Part shown: in pieces, positions 1 to 9,019 of the stretch
Layout of the letters: the number at the start of each line of letters is the position of its first letter
How positions within the stretch are numbered: the first letter of the stretch is position 1
Assembly (NCBI RefSeq): GCF_913773635.1
Contig: NZ_CAJYGQ010000006.1
Span: 1 to 64,000, forward strand
Direction of reading: 5' to 3'
DNA: 64,000 nt
Source: an uncultured Mucilaginibacter sp.
Lineage (GTDB): Bacteria; Bacteroidota; Bacteroidia; Sphingobacteriales; Sphingobacteriaceae
Position numbers and translations under genes: made by a program
The notes under the pieces: model-generated
What the model was told of the DNA's origin: nothing
Database searches by the model: none
What the model saw: only the letters and a program-made list of their open reading frames with translations

Positions 1-108
1 GGCATGAGCATCAAAGGCCATGCGTACACCGAGGGTGTGATCTTTGCAGGTATGCAACAACAATCAGCTCAAAGCACTCCTGCACAGGTACTGGCCAGCA
101 GAGAATAA
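1..108 (+). CDS. C-terminal end of an unrecognised protein (5' truncated)
   Basis: An open frame enters from the left edge and stops with TAA at 106-108, giving 35 residues. The readable part contains GHAYTEGVIFAG followed by a polar tail rich in Gln, Ser and Ala. I do not recognise the family from this fragment. It is convergent with nuoD, and the hairpin at 163-185 lies between the two stops, which fits the end of a real gene. The frame could still be a chance opening because only 108 bases are visible. Confidence 0.5.
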   Translation, partial: GMSIKGHAYTEGVIFAGMQQQSAQSTPAQVLASRE

Positions 109-162
109 GCTGCAAGTAGCAAAGCCCCTGAATAGCTTATTAAATAGATTGTGAAGTAGGAT

Positions 163-185
163 AGGCCGCATCATTGATGTGGCCT
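163..185. terminator. Hairpin between convergent genes
   Basis: An 11-nt stem (AGGCCGCATCA against TGATGTGGCCT, one wobble pair) lies between the partial gene on the plus strand and nuoD on the minus strand. There is no long T run, so it may be a weak bidirectional terminator. Confidence 0.4.
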
Positions 186-219
186 GTGTTGTTTCAAAGC
201 TTCAATAGTATTGTTTGAG

Positions 220-1404
220 TTACCTATCTAGCTCTCCTAATACAAAATCAATTGAACCAACTATTGCAATCAGGTCAGCAATCATTACACCTTTTGATAT
301 TTCTGAAATGACCGATAGGTTATTAAAGCTCGGTCCGCGTGCTTTAACCCTGAACGGAATCTCTGATTTACCTGTAGGATCGGTGATGAAATAAAATCCT
401 AATTCGCCCTTTGAGCATTCGCCACGCATATAGTAGTCTTGAGCTTTAGGCGCCAGGCGGCGTGGAAGTTTGGCACGAGGATCAAATTCAGGCGTACGTT
501 TTAACTCTTTTTGTAAGCGGTCGAGGCACTGTTCTATAATTTTTAGTGATTCCCCAATTTCATCAACCCTAACTTTGTTACGGTCCCAGCAATCACCTGT
601 AGTACCCATAGCACCGGTGCCAATTGGTACCTCAAAATCAAGCTCACCGTAAACCGAATAATTATCAATACGTCTTAAATCCCACTTAAGGCCCGAACCG
701 CGCAGCATTGGTCCTGAGCAACCGTAATTTATGGCAACATCCAATGGTAGTACACCAACGTTAGCTGTACGACTAATAAATATTTGATTGTTGGTTAAAA
801 GCTCGTTGAGCTCGGTCATTTTGGGCTTAAAGTACTCAACAAATTCGCGGCAGCGTTCTTCAAAGCCAACCGGCAGGTCAAAGAACAGGCCACCAATCCA
901 AATATAGTTATACAACATGCGCGAACCTGATGCCCATTCAAGCATCCCCATAATATGTTCACGATCGCGAAAGCACCATAAAAACGGCGTAAAGGCGCCA
1001 ATGTCAATTCCGTATGTTCCTATAGATATCAAATGCGAAGCAATGCGGTTCAATTCACACACCAAAACACGTATATATTCCACACGTTTTGGTATATCCT
1101 TATCAATGCCCAGCATTCTTTCAACGCCCATTACCCAAATGTGGCTGTTGTTCATTGATGAAAGGTAATCAAGCCTGTCGGTAAACGGGATGGTTTGCTG
1201 GTAGGTTAGGTTTTCGGCGTGTTTGTCAAAACACCGGTGTAAATAACCCGCATGTGGAATCACCTCTTTAACTATTTCACCATCGGTAATTAATTCCAAA
1301 CGCAAAACCCCATGGGTTGACGGGTGTTGTGGCCCCATATTCAGGATCATATCCTGAGTAGCTGCTTCAGCAATTTTTCTATGATATCTTTCTAATGGGG
1401 TCAT
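220..1404 (-). CDS. nuoD: NADH-quinone oxidoreductase subunit D (complex I 49-kDa subunit)
   Basis: This is the 49-kDa-type subunit of respiratory complex I. It sits in the peripheral arm at the inner membrane and helps form the quinone-reduction site with NuoB. At 394 residues it has the normal family length. The N-terminal signature [13 protein letters not shown] is at about residues 24-36 and includes the two conserved histidines near the quinone pocket; the C-terminal region with [19 protein letters not shown] is also typical. It lies 67 bp downstream of nuoC on the same strand. No nuoE or later nuo gene follows: the next frame is convergent. The remaining complex I genes must therefore be elsewhere, apart from nuoA and nuoB at 8.6-9.6 kb. 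Confidence 0.97.
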   Translation of the reverse strand: MTPLERYHRKIAEAATQDMILNMGPQHPSTHGVLRLELITDGEIVKEVIPHAGYLHRCFDKHAENLTYQQTIPFTDRLDYLSSMNNSHIWVMGVERMLGIDKDIPKRVEYIRVLVCELNRIASHLISIGTYGIDIGAFTPFLWCFRDREHIMGMLEWASGSRMLYNYIWIGGLFFDLPVGFEERCREFVEYFKPKMTELNELLTNNQIFISRTANVGVLPLDVAINYGCSGPMLRGSGLKWDLRRIDNYSVYGELDFEVPIGTGAMGTTGDCWDRNKVRVDEIGESLKIIEQCLDRLQKELKRTPEFDPRAKLPRRLAPKAQDYYMRGECSKGELGFYFITDPTGKSEIPFRVKARGPSFNNLSVISEISKGVMIADLIAIVGSIDFVLGELDR

Positions 1405-1471
1405 TTTGAGGTTTGAGTGTTGGAATATTGAGTTTGATCTTTCCGGTTAAAGTCTATGAAATGGAAGTAAA

Positions 1472-1969
1472 TCAATCAACCTTTATTCCTTTATAATATT
1501 CTGCCGCTTTGTAATCTTTTCTTAATGGGTAACCTTCCCAGTCGTCAGGTAATAAAATGCGCCTTAAATCGGGATGCCCTTCAAAGTAAATTCCTACCAG
1601 GTCATAAGCTTCCCGTTCGTGCCAATCGGCTGTACGATAAACGTTTGAAAGGGTAGGAAAGGAGGGTAAGTCGTTAATGTCTCGCGTATGTTCTTTATTT
1701 ACTTTTAGCGTAAGCTGAGTTTGGTAGGGTATAGATGCTAAATGGTAAACTACCCCAAAGCGGTTAGAAGTTACACCATAATCAATACCCGATAAGCACG
1801 ACAAAAAATCGAAATAAGTAGCCGGGTTGTCCCTAAGTTCAAGACAAACATCAGCAATTTGCTCCGGGTTGATTAATAGGGCAGGTTGCAAGCCTGAAGT
1901 TTCCTCCCCTATAATTACTCCATCGCCAAAGCGGGCACTTAGTATTTCTTTAACGCTGTCTAAAATCAT
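1472..1969 (-). CDS. nuoC: NADH-quinone oxidoreductase subunit C (30-kDa subunit)
   Basis: This is the 30-kDa complex I subunit of the peripheral arm, 165 residues long. The family signature EREAYDLVGIYFEGHPDLRRILLP is present in the second half, followed by the usual GYPLRKDY. Its ATG overlaps the TGA stop of pdxH in an ATGA arrangement (1966-1969), so translation is probably coupled to pdxH. It is separate from nuoD, not fused as in some proteobacteria. Having pdxH instead of nuoB directly upstream is unusual. Confidence 0.96.
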   Translation of the reverse strand: MILDSVKEILSARFGDGVIIGEETSGLQPALLINPEQIADVCLELRDNPATYFDFLSCLSGIDYGVTSNRFGVVYHLASIPYQTQLTLKVNKEHTRDINDLPSFPTLSNVYRTADWHEREAYDLVGIYFEGHPDLRRILLPDDWEGYPLRKDYKAAEYYKGIKVD

Positions 1970-2613
1970 GGCGCTAACCTTACTTTTTTCCAGTTGTTTT
2001 TATCAGCTTTTTTGTACAAAATACGATCATGTAAACGGCTGCTGCGGCCTTGCCAAAATTCAACAAGTTGTGGTTTAAGTACGTAGCCACCCCAATAAGC
2101 AGGTTTTGGAACTTCTTTGCCCTCATATTCTGCTTCCAGTTGCTGCCATTTTTTTTCAAGTGCATCACGGTTGGCAATTTCCTGGCTTTGCGGCGATGCG
2201 ACAGCACCAATTTGGCTACCTACCGGTCTTGAATGAAAATACGCCTCCGACTGCTCTTTGCTTAACTTTTCAATGGTGCCTTCAATACGTACCTGTCTTT
2301 CTAAATCGCCCCAAAAAAATACTAACGCCGCATGCGGATTCTTAGCTATTTCCTTGCCTTTTCTGCTCAGGTAATTGGTGTAAAATATAAAGCCTTTTTC
2401 GTCAAACCCTTTTAATAAAACAACTCTTGCTGATGGCCGGCCATCATGTGTAGAGGTTGCCAGTGTCATGGCGTTAGGCTCATGTATCTCGGCTTTTACA
2501 GCTTCGTTAAACCAGGCCTCAAATTGTTTTACAGGGTTGGCGTGTGTGTCGGCTTCGTGAAGCGAACTGGCTTTGTAGTCCTGTCTTAAGTTTTGTATGT
2601 CTGTTGCATCCAT
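1966..2613 (-). CDS. pdxH: Pyridoxamine 5'-phosphate oxidase
   Basis: PdxH is an FMN enzyme that oxidises pyridoxine or pyridoxamine 5'-phosphate to pyridoxal 5'-phosphate, the last step of vitamin B6 synthesis and salvage in the cytoplasm. The 215-residue length matches the family. Visible hallmarks are RPSARVVLLKGFDEKGFIFYTNY (FMN/substrate region), SRPVGSQIGAVASPQS, and the C-terminal EFWQGRSSRLHDR. The gene starts the pdxH-nuoC-nuoD transcription unit. A perfect TAnnTTTG element ends 5 nt before the ATG, so the mRNA may begin at or next to the start codon. Coupling of a cofactor gene to complex I genes looks positional, not functional. Confidence 0.96.
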   Translation of the reverse strand: MDATDIQNLRQDYKASSLHEADTHANPVKQFEAWFNEAVKAEIHEPNAMTLATSTHDGRPSARVVLLKGFDEKGFIFYTNYLSRKGKEIAKNPHAALVFFWGDLERQVRIEGTIEKLSKEQSEAYFHSRPVGSQIGAVASPQSQEIANRDALEKKWQQLEAEYEGKEVPKPAYWGGYVLKPQLVEFWQGRSSRLHDRILYKKADKNNWKKVRLAP

Positions 2614-2618
2614 TGTTG

Positions 2619-2626
2619 CAAACTTA
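2619..2626 (-). promoter_or_regulatory. TAnnTTTG promoter element of pdxH-nuoCD
   Basis: On the minus strand this reads TAAGTTTG, an exact match to the Bacteroidota -7 element. Only 5 nt separate it from the pdxH ATG, which predicts a leaderless or near-leaderless transcript. No clear -33 element is seen. Confidence 0.6.
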
Positions 2627-2710
2627 CTAATTGCTGTTATTAATTAACGTGGGTTTTACTCAAAATGAACATAATCGGACAGTTCACGTTATAATTATAA
2701 AAATATAACT

Positions 2711-3274
2711 ATGCTAAGTACTATTGCACCTGCCGCCGGACGACTTTTAATTTCAGAACCGTTTATGATGGATCCGAATTTTAAGCGCTCGGTAATACTA
2801 CTGGCCGAACATTCTGAAGATGGTACTTTAGGCTATGTATTAAATCATATTAGCGAATATAATATAAGTGACGTGTTGCCCGATGTGGCCTACTCAGAAA
2901 TGCCGGTTTACATTGGAGGCCCCGTTGCCAACAACACACTGCATTTTATACATCGTTGTCCTGATAAAATTGAGGGTGGTGTTGAAATATGGGATGGTAT
3001 ACATTGGGGCGGAAATTTTGACCAGGTAAAAGAACTTATAAATACCTATCAGTTAACCGAAGATGAGATTCGCTTTTTCATGGGTTACTCAGGCTGGAAT
3101 CCCGCTCAACTGGATATGGAAATAACTGAAGATACTTGGATTGTAGCTAATAAATTCAATCCCGAATTGCTCTTTATGCACGATGAACAAAATCTTTGGC
3201 GTGAAGTGGTAATTAGTCTTGGGCAGCGATATGCACACATCGCTAATTTTCCCGAAAATCCAACACTTAATTAA
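2711..3274 (+). CDS. YqgE/AlgH family protein (UPF0301)
   Basis: A 187-residue member of the YqgE/AlgH family, whose molecular role is not established. The family start GRLLISEPFMMDPNFKRSVILLAEH and the later GPVANNTLHFIHR and FFMGYSGWNPAQLDMEI blocks are clear. It has no signal peptide, so it should be cytoplasmic. It is divergent from pdxH and convergent with purE, with a strong hairpin immediately after its stop. I see no exact TAnnTTTG element in front of it. Confidence 0.92.
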   Translation: MLSTIAPAAGRLLISEPFMMDPNFKRSVILLAEHSEDGTLGYVLNHISEYNISDVLPDVAYSEMPVYIGGPVANNTLHFIHRCPDKIEGGVEIWDGIHWGGNFDQVKELINTYQLTEDEIRFFMGYSGWNPAQLDMEITEDTWIVANKFNPELLFMHDEQNLWREVVISLGQRYAHIANFPENPTLN

Positions 3275-3310
3275 ACAACAAACCCTTCCTGAAAGGGAAG
3301 GGTTTGTTGT
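3275..3310. terminator. Bidirectional terminator between yqgE and purE
   Basis: A perfect 15-bp stem (3275-3289 with 3296-3310, loop TGAAAG) begins at the base after the yqgE stop. It serves the convergent genes on both strands. Confidence 0.8.
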
Positions 3311-3342
3311 TATGTTAAAACCTAAGTTATCAACTATAAATT

Positions 3343-3864
3343 TTAAGCACTGTAACCTATTGGTAAGCCCTCGGCCTGCATATCATTGGCCGAGTCTAAT
3401 ACTTTTTGCGCTAATTCCTGCTTATAATTAATTAACGCCTGGCATAAATTCTCATCGGCTGTTGATAGTATTTGTGCAGCCAGTAAACCTGCATTCTTTG
3501 AAGCATTGAGCGCTACAGTTGCAACAGGAATGCCGTTTGGCATTTGTAGTATGGATAATACAGAATCCCATCCATCAATAGAGTTGCTTGATTTTACAGG
3601 AACGCCTATAACAGGTAAATGAGTTAAAGAAGCAACCATGCCGGGTAAGTGAGCCGCACCTCCGGCACCCGCAATAATTACTTTCAATCCGCGGTTGGCA
3701 GCTGTTTTGGCATAATCAAAAAGCCTGTCGGGCGTGCGGTGGGCCGATACTACTGTTATTTCAAAGGCAACGCCTAATTCGGTGAGTATATCGGCAGCAT
3801 CCTGCATTACAGGCAGATCTGATTTGCTGCCCATTATAATTCCTACTTTATATTCCTGGTTCAT
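3343..3864 (-). CDS. purE: N5-carboxyaminoimidazole ribonucleotide mutase
   Basis: PurE (class I) converts N5-CAIR to CAIR in de novo purine synthesis. It has 173 residues, normal for the class I enzyme. The phosphate/substrate loop GSKSDLPVM (about residues 12-20), SAHRTPDR (about 40-47) and the GAGGAAHLPGM loop are all present. It is downstream of purK on the same strand, the usual pairing because PurK makes its substrate. The 94-bp space between the two genes holds an imperfect inverted repeat. Confidence 0.97.
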   Translation of the reverse strand: MNQEYKVGIIMGSKSDLPVMQDAADILTELGVAFEITVVSAHRTPDRLFDYAKTAANRGLKVIIAGAGGAAHLPGMVASLTHLPVIGVPVKSSNSIDGWDSVLSILQMPNGIPVATVALNASKNAGLLAAQILSTADENLCQALINYKQELAQKVLDSANDMQAEGLPIGYSA

Positions 3865-3953
3865 AGTTTATGGGTTATGGTTCATGGGCAAAAATCCATG
3901 GTTGCGTTTGTATAGCTAAAGAGCTGTTATGAACCATGAACTATCAGTTATGA
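3861..3953. repeat. Imperfect inverted repeat between purK and purE
   Basis: The arms 3861-3885 and 3929-3953 agree at 19 of 25 positions when one is reverse-complemented. Each arm is made of the near-repeated word ATGAACYAT/GTTCATRGTT. The left arm overlaps the purE start codon. Confidence 0.55.
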
Positions 3954-3958
3954 ACTGC

Positions 3959-5098
3959 TTAGCTAACTACCTTCAATGTGTTTTGCACGTAACGCGCTTT
4001 TTCAATTGCTTTTTCCCTGTCAACATCAACAATGGTAACATGACCCATTTTACGAAAAGGTTTAGTTAAAGCCTTGCCATAAAGGTGAACATAAACGCCC
4101 GGGCAATTTAAAACTTTTTCAATGCCTTGATAAACAGCCGGACCTTCGTGGCCCTGCTCGCCCAATACATTAATCATTATAGCGTTACTCAGGCTTTCTG
4201 TATTACCTAAAGGTTGGTTGAATATTGCGCGCAAGTGCTGCTCAAATTGTGATACCACGTTGCCCTCAATAGTTTGGTGACCACTGTTATGGGGGCGAGG
4301 AGCAAGTTCATTAACCAGTATTTTACCGCTTTTATCTAAAAACATCTCAACTGCCAGTAAGCCAACTATGCGCAGGCTTTCGGCAATTTTTTTGGCTATG
4401 GTTGCGGCCTCTTGCTGTACTTCAAATGAAAGGGTAGATGGAGAAATTAAAAACTCAACCAAATTAGCTTCAGGGTTGAACTCCATTTCAACCATTGGAA
4501 AAGTTTCAATATCGCCTTTTTCATTGCGGGCAACTATTACAGCTATTTCTTTTTCAAAATCAACCCAGCGTTCAATCAAGCTTGGCTCTGTAAAGGCATT
4601 TTCCAGGTAACTTTGGTCAACTACCTTATAAACGCCTTTGCCATCATAACCGTCGCGACGCAATTTTTGAATGTATGGAAAAGGCATTTGAGCCTGCTCT
4701 AAATCTTTTGCGTTGCTGATGATTTGAAATTCGGCTGTGGGTATTTCGTTTTCTTTAAAAAACTGTTTTTGTAAGCCTTTATCCTGTATAAGTCTTATAA
4801 CGCGTGGCTGCGGATATACAATTACACCCTCACGCTCCAATTGCTCAAGCGCATCAACGTTAACCTTTTCAATTTCGATGGTAAGCAGGTCAACCTTTTT
4901 GCCAAAATTATATACGGTTTCATAATCGCTCAATGAGCCGGTTACAAACTCATCGCATAGCTTGCGACAGGGAGCGTCGCGGTCGGGGTCTAAAACTTTA
5001 ACGGTTACGTTATAATTAATGGCTTGCTGTATAAGCATGCGGCCCAACTGCCCGCCGCCTAAAATTCCAAGCCTTAAATCGCCATAAAATGCCTTCAT
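3959..5098 (-). CDS. purK: N5-carboxyaminoimidazole ribonucleotide synthase
   Basis: PurK is an ATP-grasp enzyme that carboxylates AIR with bicarbonate and ATP, feeding PurE. The N-terminal nucleotide-binding motif LGILGGGQLGRML, the ATP-grasp core (YDGKGVYKV) and NELAPRPHNSGH near residue 270 are clear. I chose the start at 5098 (MKAFYGDLRLGILGGGQ) because it sits at the usual distance from the Gly-rich loop; an in-frame ATG five codons earlier at 5113 is possible. Length is about 379 residues, as expected. It probably forms a two-gene purK-purE operon. Confidence 0.96.
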   Translation of the reverse strand: MKAFYGDLRLGILGGGQLGRMLIQQAINYNVTVKVLDPDRDAPCRKLCDEFVTGSLSDYETVYNFGKKVDLLTIEIEKVNVDALEQLEREGVIVYPQPRVIRLIQDKGLQKQFFKENEIPTAEFQIISNAKDLEQAQMPFPYIQKLRRDGYDGKGVYKVVDQSYLENAFTEPSLIERWVDFEKEIAVIVARNEKGDIETFPMVEMEFNPEANLVEFLISPSTLSFEVQQEAATIAKKIAESLRIVGLLAVEMFLDKSGKILVNELAPRPHNSGHQTIEGNVVSQFEQHLRAIFNQPLGNTESLSNAIMINVLGEQGHEGPAVYQGIEKVLNCPGVYVHLYGKALTKPFRKMGHVTIVDVDREKAIEKARYVQNTLKVVS

Positions 5099-5180
5099 AA
5101 TTTCAGTACGCAAATTAAGCCCAAATCTTTCAAAAAGCCTAAATCAAAATTTAACCAAATCAATTATGCATGTTTAGCTG

Positions 5181-5188
5181 TATATTTG
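5181..5188 (+). promoter_or_regulatory. TAnnTTTG promoter element of icd
   Basis: TATATTTG, an exact -7 match, 32 nt before the icd ATG in the divergent purK/icd space. Confidence 0.6.
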
Positions 5189-5220
5189 CCGAAGGTTATT
5201 AACTAAATACATTACCCTTA

Positions 5221-6681
5221 ATGAAGACAAGAATAGCAGTAGCCAAAGGCGATGGTATAGGTCCCGAAATTATGGAGGCCGTACTAAATATTTTTGAGGC
5301 GAACGAAGTACCTCTTGAGTATGAGTTTGTAGAAATGGGAAAATCTTATTTCGATGCAGGGCACTCAACCGGTATGACCGAAGCAGCAAAAGCCACCATC
5401 GAAAATTTGGGCATCTTGTTTAAAGGCCCTATGGAAACCCCTAAAGGCAAGGGTGTAAAAAGTATAAACGTTACCGCGCGTAAAGTTTGGAACACTTATG
5501 CTAACCAGCGCGATTTTCGTACCCTTAACGGCGTACAAACCGTGTTTTCAAAAGCAGGTATCCAAATCAATATGACCATCATTCGTGAAAATATTGAGGA
5601 TACTTACGGTGGTATTGAGCACATGATTACTAATGACGTAGCGGTTGGTCGTCGTATAATTACACGTCCGGGTTCGGCACAGGTTATACGTTACGCATTT
5701 GAAATGGCCCGCCGTAAAGGTTTAAGAAAACTTGCCTGTGGCCACAAAGCCAACATCATGAAACTTACTGACGGTTTGTTCCTTGAAACGTTTTATGAGA
5801 TAGCAAAAGATTATCCTGAAATACAAGCTTCAGATATTATTGTTGATGACCTTTGTATGAAACTGGTTAGTCATCCCGAAATGTTCCAGGCAATTGTATT
5901 AACCAACCTGCAGGGCGACATCGTATCTGACCTTTGTGCCGGTTTGGTTGGAGGCCTGGGTTTTGCACCATCAGCAAACATTGGTGATAACATTTCAATT
6001 TTTGAAGCTGTGCATGGTACCGCTCCTGATATTCAGGGCAAAAACATAGCTAACCCAACGGCGCTGTTATTATCAGGTATATCAATGCTACGTTTTCTTG
6101 GCTTAACAGGCCATGCCGCAACTATTGAAAATGCATTACTTTACACACTGGAGAAAGGTGTGCATACAGGTGATTTTGGCGACCGTGCAACCAAATCATC
6201 AAACACCACTGAATTTGCTGAGTATATCATTGCTAACTTAGGTAAACACCCATCAGTAGGTGGTGCTCATGGCCAGCCTAATTTCGAATGTAAAACCAAC
6301 TCCGATTTTACTCCTGAAAAAAACAAGATAACCGTTACCGATCCTAACATTAAAGAGGAAATATTAGGTGCCGATATTTTTGTTGAGTTCACCGGTCAAC
6401 CATCGGAGTTAGCTGAAATAGCAAAAAGCAAGTTGAACGACAAGTTTGAACTTATTATGATCTCAAACCGTGGCACACAGGTTTGGCCAACAGGTTCGGT
6501 TTATACCGAGTTGGTAAATCAGTTCCGCATACGTTATGAAAAGGTTGATAACAGCGAGCTAACGCAGCGCGATATTTTTGATTTAGCTGCTCAGGTATCT
6601 GATGCCGTAAAAGTTGGCTCGGTAGAGTTTTTGATGAAGTTTGGCGATAAGATAGGTTACTCTCTTGCCCAGGGCCAATAA
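5221..6681 (+). CDS. icd: Isocitrate dehydrogenase (Thermus/Rickettsia-type, C-terminally extended)
   Basis: This enzyme oxidatively decarboxylates isocitrate to 2-oxoglutarate in the TCA cycle. The first ~335 residues form the isocitrate/isopropylmalate dehydrogenase fold: GDGIGPEI at the N terminus, IRENIEDTYGG with the substrate arginine and tyrosine, DDLCMKLV and the NLQGDIVSDLCAGLVGGLG block with metal-binding aspartates, then the nucleotide segment HGTAPDIQGKNIANP. A further ~140 residues follow, as in the 480-500-residue Thermus/Rickettsia subgroup and unlike the ~415-residue E. coli enzyme. NAD versus NADP preference cannot be settled by eye. It is transcribed alone between a TAnnTTTG promoter and a strong terminator. 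Confidence 0.93.
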   Translation: MKTRIAVAKGDGIGPEIMEAVLNIFEANEVPLEYEFVEMGKSYFDAGHSTGMTEAAKATIENLGILFKGPMETPKGKGVKSINVTARKVWNTYANQRDFRTLNGVQTVFSKAGIQINMTIIRENIEDTYGGIEHMITNDVAVGRRIITRPGSAQVIRYAFEMARRKGLRKLACGHKANIMKLTDGLFLETFYEIAKDYPEIQASDIIVDDLCMKLVSHPEMFQAIVLTNLQGDIVSDLCAGLVGGLGFAPSANIGDNISIFEAVHGTAPDIQGKNIANPTALLLSGISMLRFLGLTGHAATIENALLYTLEKGVHTGDFGDRATKSSNTTEFAEYIIANLGKHPSVGGAHGQPNFECKTNSDFTPEKNKITVTDPNIKEEILGADIFVEFTGQPSELAEIAKSKLNDKFELIMISNRGTQVWPTGSVYTELVNQFRIRYEKVDNSELTQRDIFDLAAQVSDAVKVGSVEFLMKFGDKIGYSLAQGQ

Positions 6682-6703
6682 TACAATCTGTAGTAGAAAC
6701 ATA

Positions 6704-6743
6704 AAAAAAGGCTGTTCAAACTAAGTTTTGAACAGCCTTTTTT
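6704..6743. terminator. Bidirectional intrinsic terminator after icd
   Basis: The stem AAAAAAGGCTGTTCAAA pairs with TTTTGAACAGCCTTTTTT around a short loop. It has T runs on both strands and lies between convergent icd and the lipoprotein gene at 6759. Confidence 0.85.
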
Positions 6744-6758
6744 ATTGAAGCGAATTTC

Positions 6759-7463
6759 TTATTTAGCTTGCTTGTAAACAAGGGATGATGGGGTAAGGTA
6801 AGGAAACACAACACATTCATTAAAATTCATTCCCTTAATATCCATTGTGCCGGCAAAGCCTTTCATTAACGGCGATACTACGATATGAAAGCTGTTTGCA
6901 TCTTTATTTAAAGTACTTTTCAGGTTGTCAAAATTTACTAAGCCTTCTGCTTTTTGTCTCATTTGGCTATAAGTGCTTTGATGCGCACTGTAAAAACCTT
7001 CAAAATTGCTGTCGCGATAAAAATCTTCAAATAATATAGCATATCGTTTAAACTGTATTTTGCTATTGTCAATTCGGTAATTTTCATTAAGCGCAAAACG
7101 GCCATCTATAAGTCTGAAAGCAAATAACCCGTTGCGGAATTGCTCAACCATTTTAGCTGATGTTAAACCGGCATTGAGTTGAACAACTGCTTTGTGGCTT
7201 TTGTATTTATCAAAGTAGGCTTTAAAATTCCTGTAATAATCGGTATTGGTGTTAATTAATGATGTGTCGCGACCGGCAAGTTCGGTTAAGGCTAAAATAG
7301 ATAGGCCCAGTTCGTAAGCTTCCGGCGTTACAACGGCAAGCTTACCGGTATTTGAAGCTATGTATCGCGGCGTATACCTCGATGTTACGTCATAACTTTT
7401 GCAGCCGCCAATAGTGATAAGTATGGCAAGGCCAATTAAGGTGTGGTAAAGTTTAATGTGCAT
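6759..7463 (-). CDS. Predicted lipoprotein, paralogue of the gene at 7647
   Basis: A protein of 234 residues with a lipoprotein signal peptide: MHIKLYHTLIGLAILITIGGC, with Cys about residue 21, followed by KSYD. The start at 7463 is chosen because it begins this signal peptide; an upstream in-frame ATG would add 29 residues. It shares a layout with the adjacent gene at 7647: CKSYD at the lipid site, a FRNGLxAF segment, YRIDxxxxxFxRY, FYxAHxxxYS, and VIVSPLMKG near the end. Function unknown. The VSPLMKG block faintly recalls DUF4932 proteins, but no HExxH protease motif is present. It should sit in the periplasmic leaflet or outer membrane. Confidence 0.85.
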   Translation of the reverse strand: MHIKLYHTLIGLAILITIGGCKSYDVTSRYTPRYIASNTGKLAVVTPEAYELGLSILALTELAGRDTSLINTNTDYYRNFKAYFDKYKSHKAVVQLNAGLTSAKMVEQFRNGLFAFRLIDGRFALNENYRIDNSKIQFKRYAILFEDFYRDSNFEGFYSAHQSTYSQMRQKAEGLVNFDNLKSTLNKDANSFHIVVSPLMKGFAGTMDIKGMNFNECVVFPYLTPSSLVYKQAK

Positions 7464-7596
7464 GGTGTTGTTAGTGATGAGTGAAAGTTGCTTACTAAAC
7501 ATATAAAAGCAATACGTGTTTGTTGCAATATTAGTAATAATAAGGCACAAGAATTGTAATTTGCATACTTATCGTTCAACTCGAATTTTAAGCCAC

Positions 7597-7624
7597 AAAA
7601 AAGCCCGGCTCAATGAACCGGGCT
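7597..7624 (-). terminator. Terminator of the lipoprotein gene at 7647
   Basis: The stem AGCCCGG/CCGGGCT (extendable by three pairs with one wobble) is followed on the minus strand by a T run. It separates the two paralogous lipoprotein genes, so they are not a simple operon. Confidence 0.75.
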
Positions 7625-7646
7625 GAATATATTGTTGTAAACGCTA

Positions 7647-8405
7647 CTATCTGTTTTCAGCAGTTTCGTTATTAGCAATTCTGTTTGCTGAAGCTAAAAC
7701 CTTGTCGGCCGATTCGGCAAAAATCAGGCACTCGCTAAAGCCACGACCGCTAACGCTTAAAGTACTGGTTTCACCTTTCATTAAAGGCGACACAATTACC
7801 TGGTAGCTTTGAAACGGTTTAGTGTATTTTTTATTCTGACCTACCGAATTCCATGCAGCAGTCATTGTAAGATTTTGATTTTGAGCAGCTTCAATTTTGC
7901 TGTAAAAATCTTTATGCGCCGTATAGAACTCACGGAATTTTGAATCTTCCATAAAATCGTTCAGTGCGCTGGTATATCGTCTAAAGTCAACGCGGTTAAG
8001 ATCTATACGGTAATCGGTTTTTAAAACCACCTTATCATGCTTATTAACCGTAAAGGCGTACAATCCATTACGGAAATGACTGAAAAACTCAGGGTTCTCC
8101 TTTAAGTCTTCATTAAGCATTTCAACAACCTTATGATTTTTAAAGGTGCTGAAGTGTTTAACCACCTCATCATAATAAGGGCTGTTAGTGTTTACGTAGT
8201 TACTTCCGGCTTCGGTAAGTGCCAGTACAATATAACCCAACTCTCCCGTTTCCGGAATTTGAGTTTTAACCAAATTTTTATTGGCTTTAATATGCTTTGA
8301 GCTGTAATGCGAGGCTATGTCGTCATAGCTTTTGCAACCGGTGTTAAATGTTACGGCACCCAGCAGCACACTTCCAATTAGAGGGGCTTTGTAAATTATT
8401 TTCAT
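7647..8405 (-). CDS. Predicted lipoprotein, paralogue of the gene at 6759
   Basis: A 252-residue lipoprotein with signal peptide MKIIYKAPLIGSVLLGAVTF, then NTGC with Cys24 as the predicted lipidation site, then KSYDD. It shares with its neighbour the FRNGLYAF, YRIDLNRVDFRRY, FYTAHKDFYS and VIVSPLMKG blocks and a late Cys in FSECLIF (FNECVVF in the other copy). Tandem duplication followed by divergence is the simplest explanation. It lies downstream of nuoA-nuoB on the same strand, but 146 bp of AT-rich DNA separates them. Function unknown. Confidence 0.85.
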   Translation of the reverse strand: MKIIYKAPLIGSVLLGAVTFNTGCKSYDDIASHYSSKHIKANKNLVKTQIPETGELGYIVLALTEAGSNYVNTNSPYYDEVVKHFSTFKNHKVVEMLNEDLKENPEFFSHFRNGLYAFTVNKHDKVVLKTDYRIDLNRVDFRRYTSALNDFMEDSKFREFYTAHKDFYSKIEAAQNQNLTMTAAWNSVGQNKKYTKPFQSYQVIVSPLMKGETSTLSVSGRGFSECLIFAESADKVLASANRIANNETAENR

Positions 8406-8551
8406 GTATATAATGTATTTAACTTTTAGACGAGATTGATCTACAAATAGTTACGATAAATATTAAATAATTTCAATAAAAATAAATAAGCGATTTGAAC
8501 TTTGAAAAAAAATAAAAAGTTCAATCAATGGTTAAGAAAATCGTGATTTTT

Positions 8552-9019
8552 TTAAGCGTTGAGCAAGCTTTCCTGCTCAATTTTCTTTTGAAGCTCAATT
8601 ATTGCCCCAATGAGAGCTTCCGGGCGGGGAGGGCAGCCTTGCACATACACATCTACAGGTATGATACGGTCAACACCTTTAACCACATGGTAGCCATGTT
8701 GCCAGTACGGACCGCCGCAATTTGAGCACGATCCCATAGAGATAACATAACGAGGTTCAGGCATTTGTTCGTATAAGCGTTTTATACGCTCTGCCATTTT
8801 AAAAGTTACGGTACCTGCAATAATAATAACATCAGCCTGCCTTGCCGATGGACGCGGAAATACACCCAGGCGGTCAACATCGTAAGTGGAAGCGTACATG
8901 CCCATCATTTCAATTGCACAACAGGCAATGCCAAAGCTTAACGGCCATAATGATGACAAGCGCGACCAGTTCAACAAATCGTTCAACTTGGTTACAATTA
9001 CCCCCCCTTCTTCATTCAT
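8552..9019 (-). CDS. nuoB: NADH-quinone oxidoreductase subunit B (PSST subunit)
   Basis: NuoB carries the terminal [4Fe-4S] cluster N2 that hands electrons to quinone in complex I. The cluster ligands are visible: the Cys-Cys pair in [19 protein letters not shown], and the late cysteine in [11 protein letters not shown]. The start at 9019 ([12 protein letters not shown], 155 residues) gives the normal N terminus; ATG at 9028 is an alternative. Either start overlaps the 3' end of nuoA, whose stop is at 9012, so the genes are translationally linked. The normal next gene, nuoC, is about 6.6 kb away. Confidence 0.96.
   Translation of the reverse strand: MNEEGGVIVTKLNDLLNWSRLSSLWPLSFGIACCAIEMMGMYASTYDVDRLGVFPRPSARQADVIIIAGTVTFKMAERIKRLYEQMPEPRYVISMGSCSNCGGPYWQHGYHVVKGVDRIIPVDVYVQGCPPRPEALIGAIIELQKKIEQESLLNA

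Noticed and set aside
917..1168. Plus-strand open frame inside nuoD
   Set aside because: Shadow of a strongly conserved gene on the other strand, with no family-like sequence.
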